Made by a program: the position numbers and the translations under genes. Shown here in pieces: positions 57,271-64,000 of a stretch of 64,000 nt of DNA. Location of the stretch: contig NZ_QKZL01000009.1 in the NCBI RefSeq assembly GCF_003253995.1, forward strand, positions 1 to 64,000, in the 5' to 3' direction. The notes under the pieces were generated by a model. It saw only the letters and a list, made by a program, of their open reading frames with translations, did not search any database and had not been told where the DNA came from. Within the stretch, counting starts at the first letter, position 1. The number at the start of each line of letters is the position of its first letter. This DNA comes from Palleronia aestuarii. Lineage in GTDB: Bacteria; Pseudomonadota; Alphaproteobacteria; Rhodobacterales; Rhodobacteraceae.

Positions 57271-58566
57271 ATGAATGCCCCGCACCGCGACGACGGCTTT
57301 TTCACCAAGAGCCTTGCCGAAATCGATCCCGATCTCGCCGCCGCGATGGGCGACGAACTTACCCGGCAGCGCGACGAGATCGAGCTCATCGCGTCGGAGA
57401 ACATTACCTCCCTCGCGGTCCTGCAGGCGCAGGGCAGCGTGCTGACGAACAAGTACGCCGAGGGCTATCCCGGTCGGCGCTACTACGGCGGCTGCCAGCA
57501 TGTCGACGTGGTCGAGGATCTGGCGATCTCCCGCGCGACGAAGCTCTTCGGCTGCGGCTATGCCAACGTACAGCCCAATTCCGGCTCCCAGGCGAACCAG
57601 GGCGTCTTCACCGCGCTTCTGCAGCCCGGCGACACGATCCTCGGTATGAGCCTCGACGCGGGCGGGCACCTGACCCACGGGGCGAAGCCCAATCAGTCGG
57701 GCAAGTGGTTCAACGCCGTCCAGTACGGCGTGACCCGCGATACGCTCCTGCCCGATTATGAGCAGATCGAGGCGCTGGCGCAGGAACACCAACCGAAGAT
57801 GATCATCGCAGGCGGCTCCGCCATCCCGCGGGTGATCGATTTCGCCCGGATGCGCGAGATCGCGGATGCGGTCGGCGCCTATCTCCTCGTCGACATGGCT
57901 CATTTCGCGGGCCTCGTGGCGGCGGGCGAGTACCCCTCGCCGTTCCCCCATGCCCATGTCGCGACGACGACCACCCACAAGACGCTGCGCGGACCGCGCG
58001 GCGGCATGATCCTGACCGACGACGAGGCGCTGGCGAAGAAGTTCAACTCCGCGATCTTCCCGGGCATTCAGGGCGGTCCGCTCATGCACGTGATCGCGGG
58101 CAAGGCCGTGGCCTTCGGCGAGGCGCTCGAGCCCGGTTTCAAGTCCTACCAGCAGCAGGTGATCCGCAACGCCCAGGCGCTCGCCGACCAGCTCGTGAAG
58201 GGCGGGCTCGACATCGTCACGGGCGGGACCGACAGCCACCTTCTCCTCGTCGACCTGCGCCCCAAGGGCGTGAAGGGCAATGCCACCGAGACCGCGCTCG
58301 GCCGTGCCCATATCACCTGCAACAAGAACGGCATCCCCTTCGACGACGAGAAACCTACGGTGACGTCGGGCATCCGCCTCGGGTCGCCGGCCGGGACGAC
58401 GCGCGGCTTCGGCGAGCCCGAATTCCGCCAGATCGCCGACTGGATCGTCGCGGTGGTGGACGGTCTCGCGGCCAATGGTGCCGACGGCAATTCGGAGATC
58501 GAGACGCGTGTCCGGAACGAAGTGACGGAGCTTTGCGCCCGTTTCCCCATCTATCCCGGCCTCTGA
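57271..58566 (+). CDS. glyA: serine hydroxymethyltransferase
   Basis: A 431-residue PLP enzyme interconverting serine and glycine with tetrahydrofolate. The PLP lysine is K237 in [14 protein letters not shown]. The N-terminal [10 protein letters not shown] and [16 protein letters not shown] and the C-terminal [11 protein letters not shown] and [15 protein letters not shown] are diagnostic. AAGGAG precedes the ATG. Two 11-bp-spaced GTAC/GCAC motifs lie 23-38 bases upstream. Confidence 0.99.
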   Translation: MNAPHRDDGFFTKSLAEIDPDLAAAMGDELTRQRDEIELIASENITSLAVLQAQGSVLTNKYAEGYPGRRYYGGCQHVDVVEDLAISRATKLFGCGYANVQPNSGSQANQGVFTALLQPGDTILGMSLDAGGHLTHGAKPNQSGKWFNAVQYGVTRDTLLPDYEQIEALAQEHQPKMIIAGGSAIPRVIDFARMREIADAVGAYLLVDMAHFAGLVAAGEYPSPFPHAHVATTTTHKTLRGPRGGMILTDDEALAKKFNSAIFPGIQGGPLMHVIAGKAVAFGEALEPGFKSYQQQVIRNAQALADQLVKGGLDIVTGGTDSHLLLVDLRPKGVKGNATETALGRAHITCNKNGIPFDDEKPTVTSGIRLGSPAGTTRGFGEPEFRQIADWIVAVVDGLAANGADGNSEIETRVRNEVTELCARFPIYPGL

Positions 58567-58588
58567 CTGTCCGGGACCGATCGACGCG

Positions 58589-59365
58589 ATGCTGAACACG
58601 CTCGTCAGCGGCGATGAGGGCGCGCCCCCTCTCCTCATCGCCCATGGCCTCTTCGGGTCGGCCCGGAACTGGGGCGCGGTCCAGAAGCGGCTGTCCGACA
58701 CGTACCGCGTCACGGCGGCCGACATGCGCAACCATGGCGACTCGCCCTGGGAAGACGCGCACGACTATCCCAGCATGGCCGACGATCTGGCCGCGCTCCT
58801 CGATGCGCCGAGCTTCGTTCTCGGTCACTCGATGGGCGGCAAGGCCGCGATGGCGCTCGCGCTGCGTCACCCCGACCTCGTCGCCGGGCTGATCGTCGCG
58901 GATATCGCGCCGGTCACGTACGAGCATACGCAGACGCATCTGATCGACGCGATGCGAACGCTCGACCTGTCCGCGATCGAAAGCCGCCGCGAGGCGGATG
59001 CCCAACTCTCCGCGCAGATCGACGAGCCGGGCGTGCGCGCGTTCCTCCTCCAGTCCCTCGACGTGCCCGGCAAACGCTGGAAGCTGAACCTCGACGTGCT
59101 CGAGCGCGAGATGCCGAAGATAATCGGCTGGCCGGAGATCGACGCACAATTCGACGGACCGACCCTCTTTCTTTCCGGCGCGAAGAGCGACTACGTCCTA
59201 CCGGAGTATCGCGAGCGGGCCCGCGCACTCTTTCCGAACGCGCGTTTTGCCGAGATCAAGGATGCGGGCCACTGGCTCCATGCAGAGAAGCCCCGCGACG
59301 TCGAGACGACGGTCCGCGGCTTTTTCGGCGACATCACGCGTATGCCGTCCGACCACCGAGTTTGA
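58589..59365 (+). CDS. alpha/beta hydrolase (YbfF-like esterase)
   Basis: A 258-residue hydrolase. The oxyanion region LIAHGLFGSARNW, the nucleophile elbow GHSMGG (Ser near residue 77), an acid in the FLSGAKSDYV loop and the catalytic His in AGHWLHAEKP form the usual triad. ADMRNHGDSPW is typical of YbfF-like acyl esterases. It follows glyA by 22 bases and may be co-transcribed. Substrate unknown. Confidence 0.92.
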   Translation: MLNTLVSGDEGAPPLLIAHGLFGSARNWGAVQKRLSDTYRVTAADMRNHGDSPWEDAHDYPSMADDLAALLDAPSFVLGHSMGGKAAMALALRHPDLVAGLIVADIAPVTYEHTQTHLIDAMRTLDLSAIESRREADAQLSAQIDEPGVRAFLLQSLDVPGKRWKLNLDVLEREMPKIIGWPEIDAQFDGPTLFLSGAKSDYVLPEYRERARALFPNARFAEIKDAGHWLHAEKPRDVETTVRGFFGDITRMPSDHRV

Positions 59366-59436
59366 GTGGGGAAGCGGAGGAACATCTTTTCGGTGGCCGC
59401 GGTTGGTGTCCGTTCATGACCAAAGGAGAACCCGGT

Positions 59437-59574
59437 ATGACCCTCACGACCCGCATCCTCGCCATCCTCGGCCTTTTCGTCCTTGGAGCATGCGAAACCG
59501 TTGGAGGCGCCGGCCAGGACATCCAGACGGCCGGGCAAGCCATCGAGCGGGAAAGCAACGAGGTCCAGTACTGA
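59437..59574 (+). CDS. entericidin A/B family lipoprotein, copy 1
   Basis: A 45-residue small lipoprotein: signal peptide with lipobox VLGAC (Cys at about residue 19), then ETVGGAGQDIQTAGQAIERE, the entericidin motif. AAAGGAGAA precedes the ATG at 59437; the longer upstream frame is not needed. Entericidins form an antidote/toxin pair in E. coli, but most homologues are single envelope-stress lipoproteins. A second copy lies at 61557. Confidence 0.9.
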   Translation: MTLTTRILAILGLFVLGACETVGGAGQDIQTAGQAIERESNEVQY

Positions 59575-59586
59575 GCACGGATGCGG

Positions 59587-59614
59587 AGGGGCGGAACCGC
59601 CCCTTCGCTTTTCA
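59587..59614. terminator. probable bidirectional terminator
   Basis: A 7-bp stem AGGGGCG with CGCCCCT and loop GAAC, followed by TTCGCTTTTC on the plus strand. Located between the converging entericidin and cytochrome b561 genes. Confidence 0.65.
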
Positions 59615-59616
59615 CG

Positions 59617-60105
59617 TCAGGTGGAGGGCGCTCTTCCGGCCATGCGGCGGAGGACACCGTCGCCCTTGGAGACGTGCCAGAGGGCGCCTGCGACGTGGGC
59701 CGCGATGAGGACGAGCAGAACGGTCCAGGCATTGCCGTGGAGCCACGCGGCGGTCTCCGACAGCGTCAGGGCGGCGTAGAGGCCGGCGAGCGGCATCGCG
59801 ATCAGGACGGCGTAGAAGAGGAAGTGATTGGCCCGCGAGATCCACTGGATGGCCGACGGTTCGGTGTCGGGCGGGGGCGGGGCGCCGCGGGTGGAGCGCA
59901 GGTAGAGACGGAAGAGCATGGTGAGCAGGATGGTCGTGCCGATCATCCCGTGGACGTAGGCGGTGCCGGTCCAGGACCCGCCGGACTCGGCGACCGCGTC
60001 GAAGGCATGTTCCATGCCGCTGCCGGTAAAATACTGAAATATGACGAGAAATAGGACCAGCCAGTGCGCGCCGCGCTGGGCTGAACTGTAGGTTTGTTGT
60101 GCCAT
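59617..60105 (-). CDS. cytochrome b561
   Basis: A 162-residue diheme membrane protein with four helices. Likely heme ligands are H14 (RGAHWLVL), H52 (YVHGMIG) and the His pair in AAHVAGALWHV near 141-147. Cytochrome b561 passes electrons between membrane quinols and periplasmic acceptors. AAGGA precedes the ATG at 60105. The frame extends upstream across the 58-residue gene and array B, which is a shadow. Confidence 0.92.
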   Translation of the reverse strand: MAQQTYSSAQRGAHWLVLFLVIFQYFTGSGMEHAFDAVAESGGSWTGTAYVHGMIGTTILLTMLFRLYLRSTRGAPPPPDTEPSAIQWISRANHFLFYAVLIAMPLAGLYAALTLSETAAWLHGNAWTVLLVLIAAHVAGALWHVSKGDGVLRRMAGRAPST

Positions 60106-60263
60106 CGCGATGTCCTTCCAACGATGACGGATCAACGGGACGTGAGGCCGATCGTTCCTGATGCGGCATTCGGGCGCAGATCGGGGAACATCGGGCGCCG
60201 AGGCGGCGTTGGCCCGCTGTTGGAACCGCGAAGACGCGGATCCCGTATCCCCCGGAGAAACAG

Positions 60264-60440
60264 ATGAAAAACCCTTGGATGAGCGCCTATCTTTCGGCGG
60301 CGAACCAGATGACGTCCGCCGCGCGCGGGCAGGTCGGGGCGGAGATGAGCCGGCAGCAGACGGAAATGATGCGCGCCTGGACGGAGATGTGGATGGGGAT
60401 GATGTTCCCCTGGATGAGCCAGTCCAACCGCCGCCGCTGA
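60264..60440 (+). CDS. 58-residue Met/Trp-rich small protein
   Basis: ATG at 60264 after CGGAG, stop TGA at 60438-60440. The product has 11 Met and 4 Trp in 58 residues, beginning MKNPWMSAYLSAANQM and ending WMSQSNRRR. The spacing of Met, Trp and Ala suggests one amphipathic helix (about 8-48) with a Met-rich face. There is no signal peptide or continuous membrane helix. It might coat a hydrophobic surface such as a granule or membrane, as phasins do, but no family match is claimed. Array B begins at the base after its stop. Confidence 0.7.
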   Translation: MKNPWMSAYLSAANQMTSAARGQVGAEMSRQQTEMMRAWTEMWMGMMFPWMSQSNRRR

Positions 60441-60572
60441 CGTACACCGGCCGTACACCGGGCGTCGGGCTTACGTACACGGGACGTACCTCCCGCGTGC
60501 AGCGCCCGTGCGGCACGGGTACGGCTTGCGTACACGGCACGTACCGACGACGTGCACCGGACGTACACAGGC
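60441..60572 (-). repeat. array B: 12 tandem units of 11 bp, core CGYAC (plus) / TGYACG (minus)
   Basis: Twelve consecutive 11-bp units, nearly all starting CGTAC or CGTGC on the plus strand, for example CGTACACCGGC, CGTACACGGGA and CGTGCACCGGA. Units 3 and 8 are degenerate (CGTCG, GGTAC) but keep the register. Read on the minus strand the consensus is the same as array A, and the unit TCCCGTGTACG occurs exactly in both. It begins immediately after a stop codon and ends 71 bases before a ribbon-helix-helix gene. Confidence 0.9.
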
Positions 60573-60643
60573 GGCGTACGCACGATTAACCACGGTTGAA
60601 GCCGCGCGCGCCACAAGGGGGAACCGCAACCCGGAGAACCCCG

Positions 60644-61066
60644 ATGAGCCGTCCCACCGACAAAGACCGTGAGCTCGCCGCCCTTCTGGGAAAGTCCCAG
60701 ACCGAGGTGCGGGCGAGCCTGCCCCATGCCTGGGACGCGATCCCGACCTTTCACCAGCCGGGCAAGTCGCGGATCACGATCCGCGTGGATCAGGACGTGG
60801 TGGCGTTCTTTCGCGCCATGGGGATGGGCTGGCAGTCCCGCGCGAACGCGGTGCTGCGCGCCTTCGTGCTGAGCCGGCAGGGCGGCATGGCGGAGGCCCC
60901 GGCACCGCCGCCCGCCCCCGCCCCTGCCCCGGCGCAGGCGGCGCCCGATGGCGGGGTGCAGGGGTTCCTCGCCCGCTGCCGCCGGGTGCGCGAGGTCCTG
61001 CGCGTCGAGGGGATCGAGGCGGATACGGAGCTGGTGGGCAAGATCGTCAAGGCCGCGGAGGGGTGA
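60644..61066 (+). CDS. ribbon-helix-helix protein, BrnA antitoxin-like
   Basis: A 140-residue protein. Residues 41-78 (KSRITIRVDQDVVAFFRAMG and the following QSRANAVLRAFVL) match the ribbon-helix-helix domain of BrnA-type antitoxins. The N-terminal 40 residues resemble BrnA leaders. Unlike BrnA, a Pro/Ala linker (residues 84-100) joins a C-terminal helical segment. No BrnT-like toxin gene is adjacent on either side, so it may act as a solitary DNA-binding protein. CGGAG precedes the ATG at 60644. Array B lies just upstream. Confidence 0.75.
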   Translation: MSRPTDKDRELAALLGKSQTEVRASLPHAWDAIPTFHQPGKSRITIRVDQDVVAFFRAMGMGWQSRANAVLRAFVLSRQGGMAEAPAPPPAPAPAPAQAAPDGGVQGFLARCRRVREVLRVEGIEADTELVGKIVKAAEG

Positions 61067-61135
61067 GGCCCCGCTTCGCGCTGTTAACTTCCGCGGGACC
61101 CGCGCTATGTGGTTCGCGCACATGGAGGGATCAGA

Positions 61136-61501
61136 ATGATCACCACACGAAACGTCGTCCTCGCCGCGATCGCGGGCATCGTCGGCTGCATCGCCAATTC
61201 CATCGCCATCACCGCCGCGCTCGGCGCGCCACTTATGCCGCTCATCCTGAGCCCGGGGCGGGAATTCTTCTCCATCCTCTTCGCGATGCTCCTGATCCCG
61301 ATCTTCGCGCGGATGCAGGGGGCCGCGGCCTGGATCACCGGCATCGTCGTGCTCGACGCGATCGCGTCGCTGTCGGCGAAGCTCGTCTTCGGGGCGGGCG
61401 CGCCCTGGAGCCTCGTCCTGATCTTCAACGGGATCTACGCGATCGCGGCGGTCGCGGTCTATGCGTTCGGACGCGAGCGCACGCATACAGCGCGGGCTTG
61501 A
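61136..61501 (+). CDS. four-helix membrane protein of unknown function
   Basis: A 121-residue protein with four predicted membrane helices (about 7-27, 42-62, 66-86, 92-112) and short loops. I see similarity in layout to DUF6069-type small membrane proteins but no decisive motif. GGAGGG lies 7 bases before the ATG at 61136. Located between the ribbon-helix-helix gene and the second entericidin gene. Confidence 0.7.
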   Translation: MITTRNVVLAAIAGIVGCIANSIAITAALGAPLMPLILSPGREFFSILFAMLLIPIFARMQGAAAWITGIVVLDAIASLSAKLVFGAGAPWSLVLIFNGIYAIAAVAVYAFGRERTHTARA

Positions 61502-61556
61502 GCAGGGTGCGCGGAGGGGATAGTTTCCTCCGCGAACCGTCCAAGGAGACCTGCCG

Positions 61557-61691
61557 ATGTTCGTCCGTTCCGTCCTGATCCTGGGCCTCCTGGCCCTCAC
61601 CGCCTGCGAGACCGTCGGAGGCGCCGGGCGCGACATCCAGAGCGCGGGTCGGGTGCTCGAGCGGGAGAGCTACGAGGCGCAGCGGTATTGA
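61557..61691 (+). CDS. entericidin A/B family lipoprotein, copy 2
   Basis: A 44-residue lipoprotein: signal peptide with lipobox LALTAC (Cys at residue 17), then ETVGGAGRDIQSAGRVLERE, closely matching the copy at 59437. AAGGAG lies 9 bases before the ATG. The two copies share the ETVGGAG-DIQ-AG core and a C-terminal Gln/Tyr. Function in the envelope is inferred from the family. Confidence 0.9.
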   Translation: MFVRSVLILGLLALTACETVGGAGRDIQSAGRVLERESYEAQRY

Positions 61692-62981
61692 GCGGGACGG
61701 TTGGTGGGGGTGCGTGGAGGCGCGCCCCTGCGGGTTTAGCAGATTTATGACGTATTATGAATTGCCTAACATAGGCGTATATCACGTGATTTTAATGTGA
61801 TTTGTTGCTGACGAGTTTGAGAATTTTGCTGCGGAGCGGCAGATACATCGGAATATCCACATATTCGTGATCTACCGATAACAGTATTTCTCCCTTACTA
61901 TGTCGTAGCTTTACAACTAATTCGAGACGGTATTCAAATTGATGCGAATGATCTGGCGGCTTGATGAAGGAGCAATCTCTGAAGTCGTTTAGGAGGGTCG
62001 CATGCTCGAGATCAGATTCCTTAGATACGTTATATAACTTTTCCCTATACTCTATTTTATCGTAACGTTTTTCACAAAATATCTCTGGATTTGAAAGCTT
62101 CTTATCTGGATATTCTTCAAAATATGCCCCCTCGTCATTCCACCTCAATAACCCAAACAGACGATGCCTGAGCCGTAATGTCTTTGAGATATTGCATATC
62201 TCCTCTTCGAGGATATTGAGAAGCTTATAGACATTCTGGTCATTGATTTCCCAGCAGGCATCATAGCCGGAAACGAACTCTTTGGTAGTCATACAAAAAA
62301 TAAAAGTATTGTCAGCATAAAAATGCTGAATTGCATCTCCGCTAAGCAAAAGACGGCCACGCTGGATATGCCTTTGGCTGAAATGGTATGCATTAAAGAC
62401 AACATACCCTCCAATCCCAGAACGATCCATATCGGTTCGATTCGAACTACCCTGCATAAAGAGGTTCACACTTCCCAATACGTGAGAGGGCGGGTTAGTC
62501 AAAAACAAAGTGTTATTTACCCAATCCTCCGATACCTCCACCAGATCCTCGAAGCTAATTATATAATCGAATTTTCCCTCGTATACATCCTGCATTTCAC
62601 CGTGCTCTTTCCTTCTGTACCAATGCAATGTACCTATTCGAAGGGATTGGGCGCGATCAATTAAGTGCTCTACTCTACAGTATTTGCGAATCATGTGATT
62701 GCTTCAGAGTGTAACAAATGGCGCCCTAAAATCATCTCAACTCGTCGCATAACGGAATGCCGCAATCTTAATTTTTTCAGTCGCCTAAAAAACGCCACCT
62801 CCGTCTGCGCGGTCTTAGACTTTCGGTGCTTCGATCGGTTTACCAAAGCATCCGTTGCAAACGTCATTCATCCCGCGCGCTGCCCATCCACTCTACATCA
62901 TCACATTAACTCGCCCAACCGGGTGCTGCACGCAATTGTCTGCGCCAATCGCTTTCGCCCACTCGCCCTTAAGATGGACAG

Positions 62982-62985
<4 letters not shown>
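61692..62985. other. AT-rich accessory islet between entericidin copy 2 and lepA
   Basis: From about 61740 to 62980 the sequence changes to visibly AT-rich DNA with codons such as ATA, AAA and TTA that are nearly absent elsewhere in the window. It holds one gene (61792-62694) and about 290 bp of non-coding sequence before lepA. No integrase, transposase or direct repeats were found. The right border coincides with an 18-bp inverted repeat over the lepA stop. It looks horizontally acquired. Confidence 0.7.
61792..62694 (-). CDS. orphan AT-rich gene, unknown function (possibly DUF2971-like)
   Basis: A 300-residue soluble protein beginning MIRKYCRVEHLIDRAQSLRI and GTLHWYRRKE, an opening that resembles proteins of the DUF2971 type, which start with a Y-x-R/K-Y strand followed by an L-x-x-G/S-T-L segment. 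Aromatic and charged residues are frequent; no signal peptide or membrane helix. Base composition and codon use differ strongly from all neighbours. Such lone AT-rich genes next to core genes often belong to defence or other accessory functions, but nothing in the sequence proves that. Confidence 0.7.
   Translation of the reverse strand: MIRKYCRVEHLIDRAQSLRIGTLHWYRRKEHGEMQDVYEGKFDYIISFEDLVEVSEDWVNNTLFLTNPPSHVLGSVNLFMQGSSNRTDMDRSGIGGYVVFNAYHFSQRHIQRGRLLLSGDAIQHFYADNTFIFCMTTKEFVSGYDACWEINDQNVYKLLNILEEEICNISKTLRLRHRLFGLLRWNDEGAYFEEYPDKKLSNPEIFCEKRYDKIEYREKLYNVSKESDLEHATLLNDFRDCSFIKPPDHSHQFEYRLELVVKLRHSKGEILLSVDHEYVDIPMYLPLRSKILKLVSNKSH

Positions 62986-64000
<1,015 letters not shown>

Noticed and set aside
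60441-60572. Plasmid replication or partition iterons implying an integrated plasmid
   Set aside because: There is no replication initiator or ParA-type gene nearby and the surroundings are ordinary chromosomal genes. The iteron-like form is kept only as an analogy.
60644-61066. BrnT/BrnA toxin-antitoxin pair
   Set aside because: The antitoxin-like gene is present but no BrnT-like ORF lies upstream or downstream; the expected position upstream is occupied by array B.

Overview
This window is GC-rich chromosomal DNA from an alphaproteobacterium, most likely of the order Rhodobacterales (Roseobacteraceae/Paracoccaceae). The evidence is a split ATP synthase (an FO cluster atpI-atpB-atpE-atpF'-atpF at 30.2-32.8 kb and a separate F1 cluster atpH-A-G-D-C at 42.3-47.3 kb), the second b-type subunit AtpF', the order ffh / chorismate mutase / rpsP / rimM / trmD / rplS / rpmE, and protein sequences typical of that order. 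Most of the window is core housekeeping sequence with short accessory patches.

Layout. 0-2.1 kb: end of a Tn7-like element, with a long TniQ/TnsD-like gene and a terminal sequence containing two tandem sites, stopping about 20 bp past the 3' end of tRNA-Arg(UCU). 2.3-9.9 kb: periplasmic Cu/Zn superoxide dismutase, a GNAT enzyme, a cyoABCD quinol oxidase operon, an MFS exporter and a DUF599 membrane protein. 10.3-17.7 kb: a MoxR / DUF58 / DUF4159 / membrane-protein operon, divergent from a DUF1285 gene. 17.7-30.2 kb: a peroxiredoxin-like protein, DNA polymerase I, a zinc-finger protein, an ABC ATPase, HIT and monooxygenase proteins, a degenerate sensor kinase, a PfkB kinase, endonuclease III, an AraC-methyltransferase fusion and an OmpA-type lipoprotein. 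30.2-32.8 kb: FO operon. 33.0-35.9 kb: regulators and small secreted or membrane proteins, including a 22-residue one. 36.1-41.9 kb: ffh, two related GNAT genes, an 11-bp repeat array, chorismate mutase and the ribosomal-protein/tRNA-modification genes. 42.3-47.3 kb: F1 operon. 47.4-59.4 kb: methyltransferase, GloB, ClpA, a MotA/MotB-like pair, ChaC, DUF2125, NAD kinase, GlyA and a hydrolase. 59.4-61.7 kb: a cluster of very small genes (two entericidin-like lipoproteins and a 58-residue Met/Trp-rich protein), cytochrome b561, a second 11-bp array and a ribbon-helix-helix protein. 61.7-63.0 kb: an AT-rich islet with one orphan gene, ending in a perfect inverted repeat over the lepA stop codon. 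lepA runs off the right edge.

The most unusual structure is a pair of unlinked arrays, at 38.72-38.85 kb and 60.44-60.57 kb. Each has 12 head-to-tail units of exactly 11 bp sharing the core GYACG. One abuts the start codon of chorismate mutase and lies wholly inside a possible translationally coupled 63-residue ORF. The other begins at the base after the stop codon of the Met/Trp-rich small protein and lies about 70 bp upstream of a ribbon-helix-helix gene. An 11-bp period places each core on nearly the same face of the helix, and 11-bp iterons bound by ribbon-helix-helix proteins are known from ParR/parC of plasmid R1. Binding of these arrays by such a protein is therefore a testable idea, not a demonstrated fact. 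The Tn7-like end beside tRNA-Arg is the second lead, and the AT-rich islet at lepA the third.
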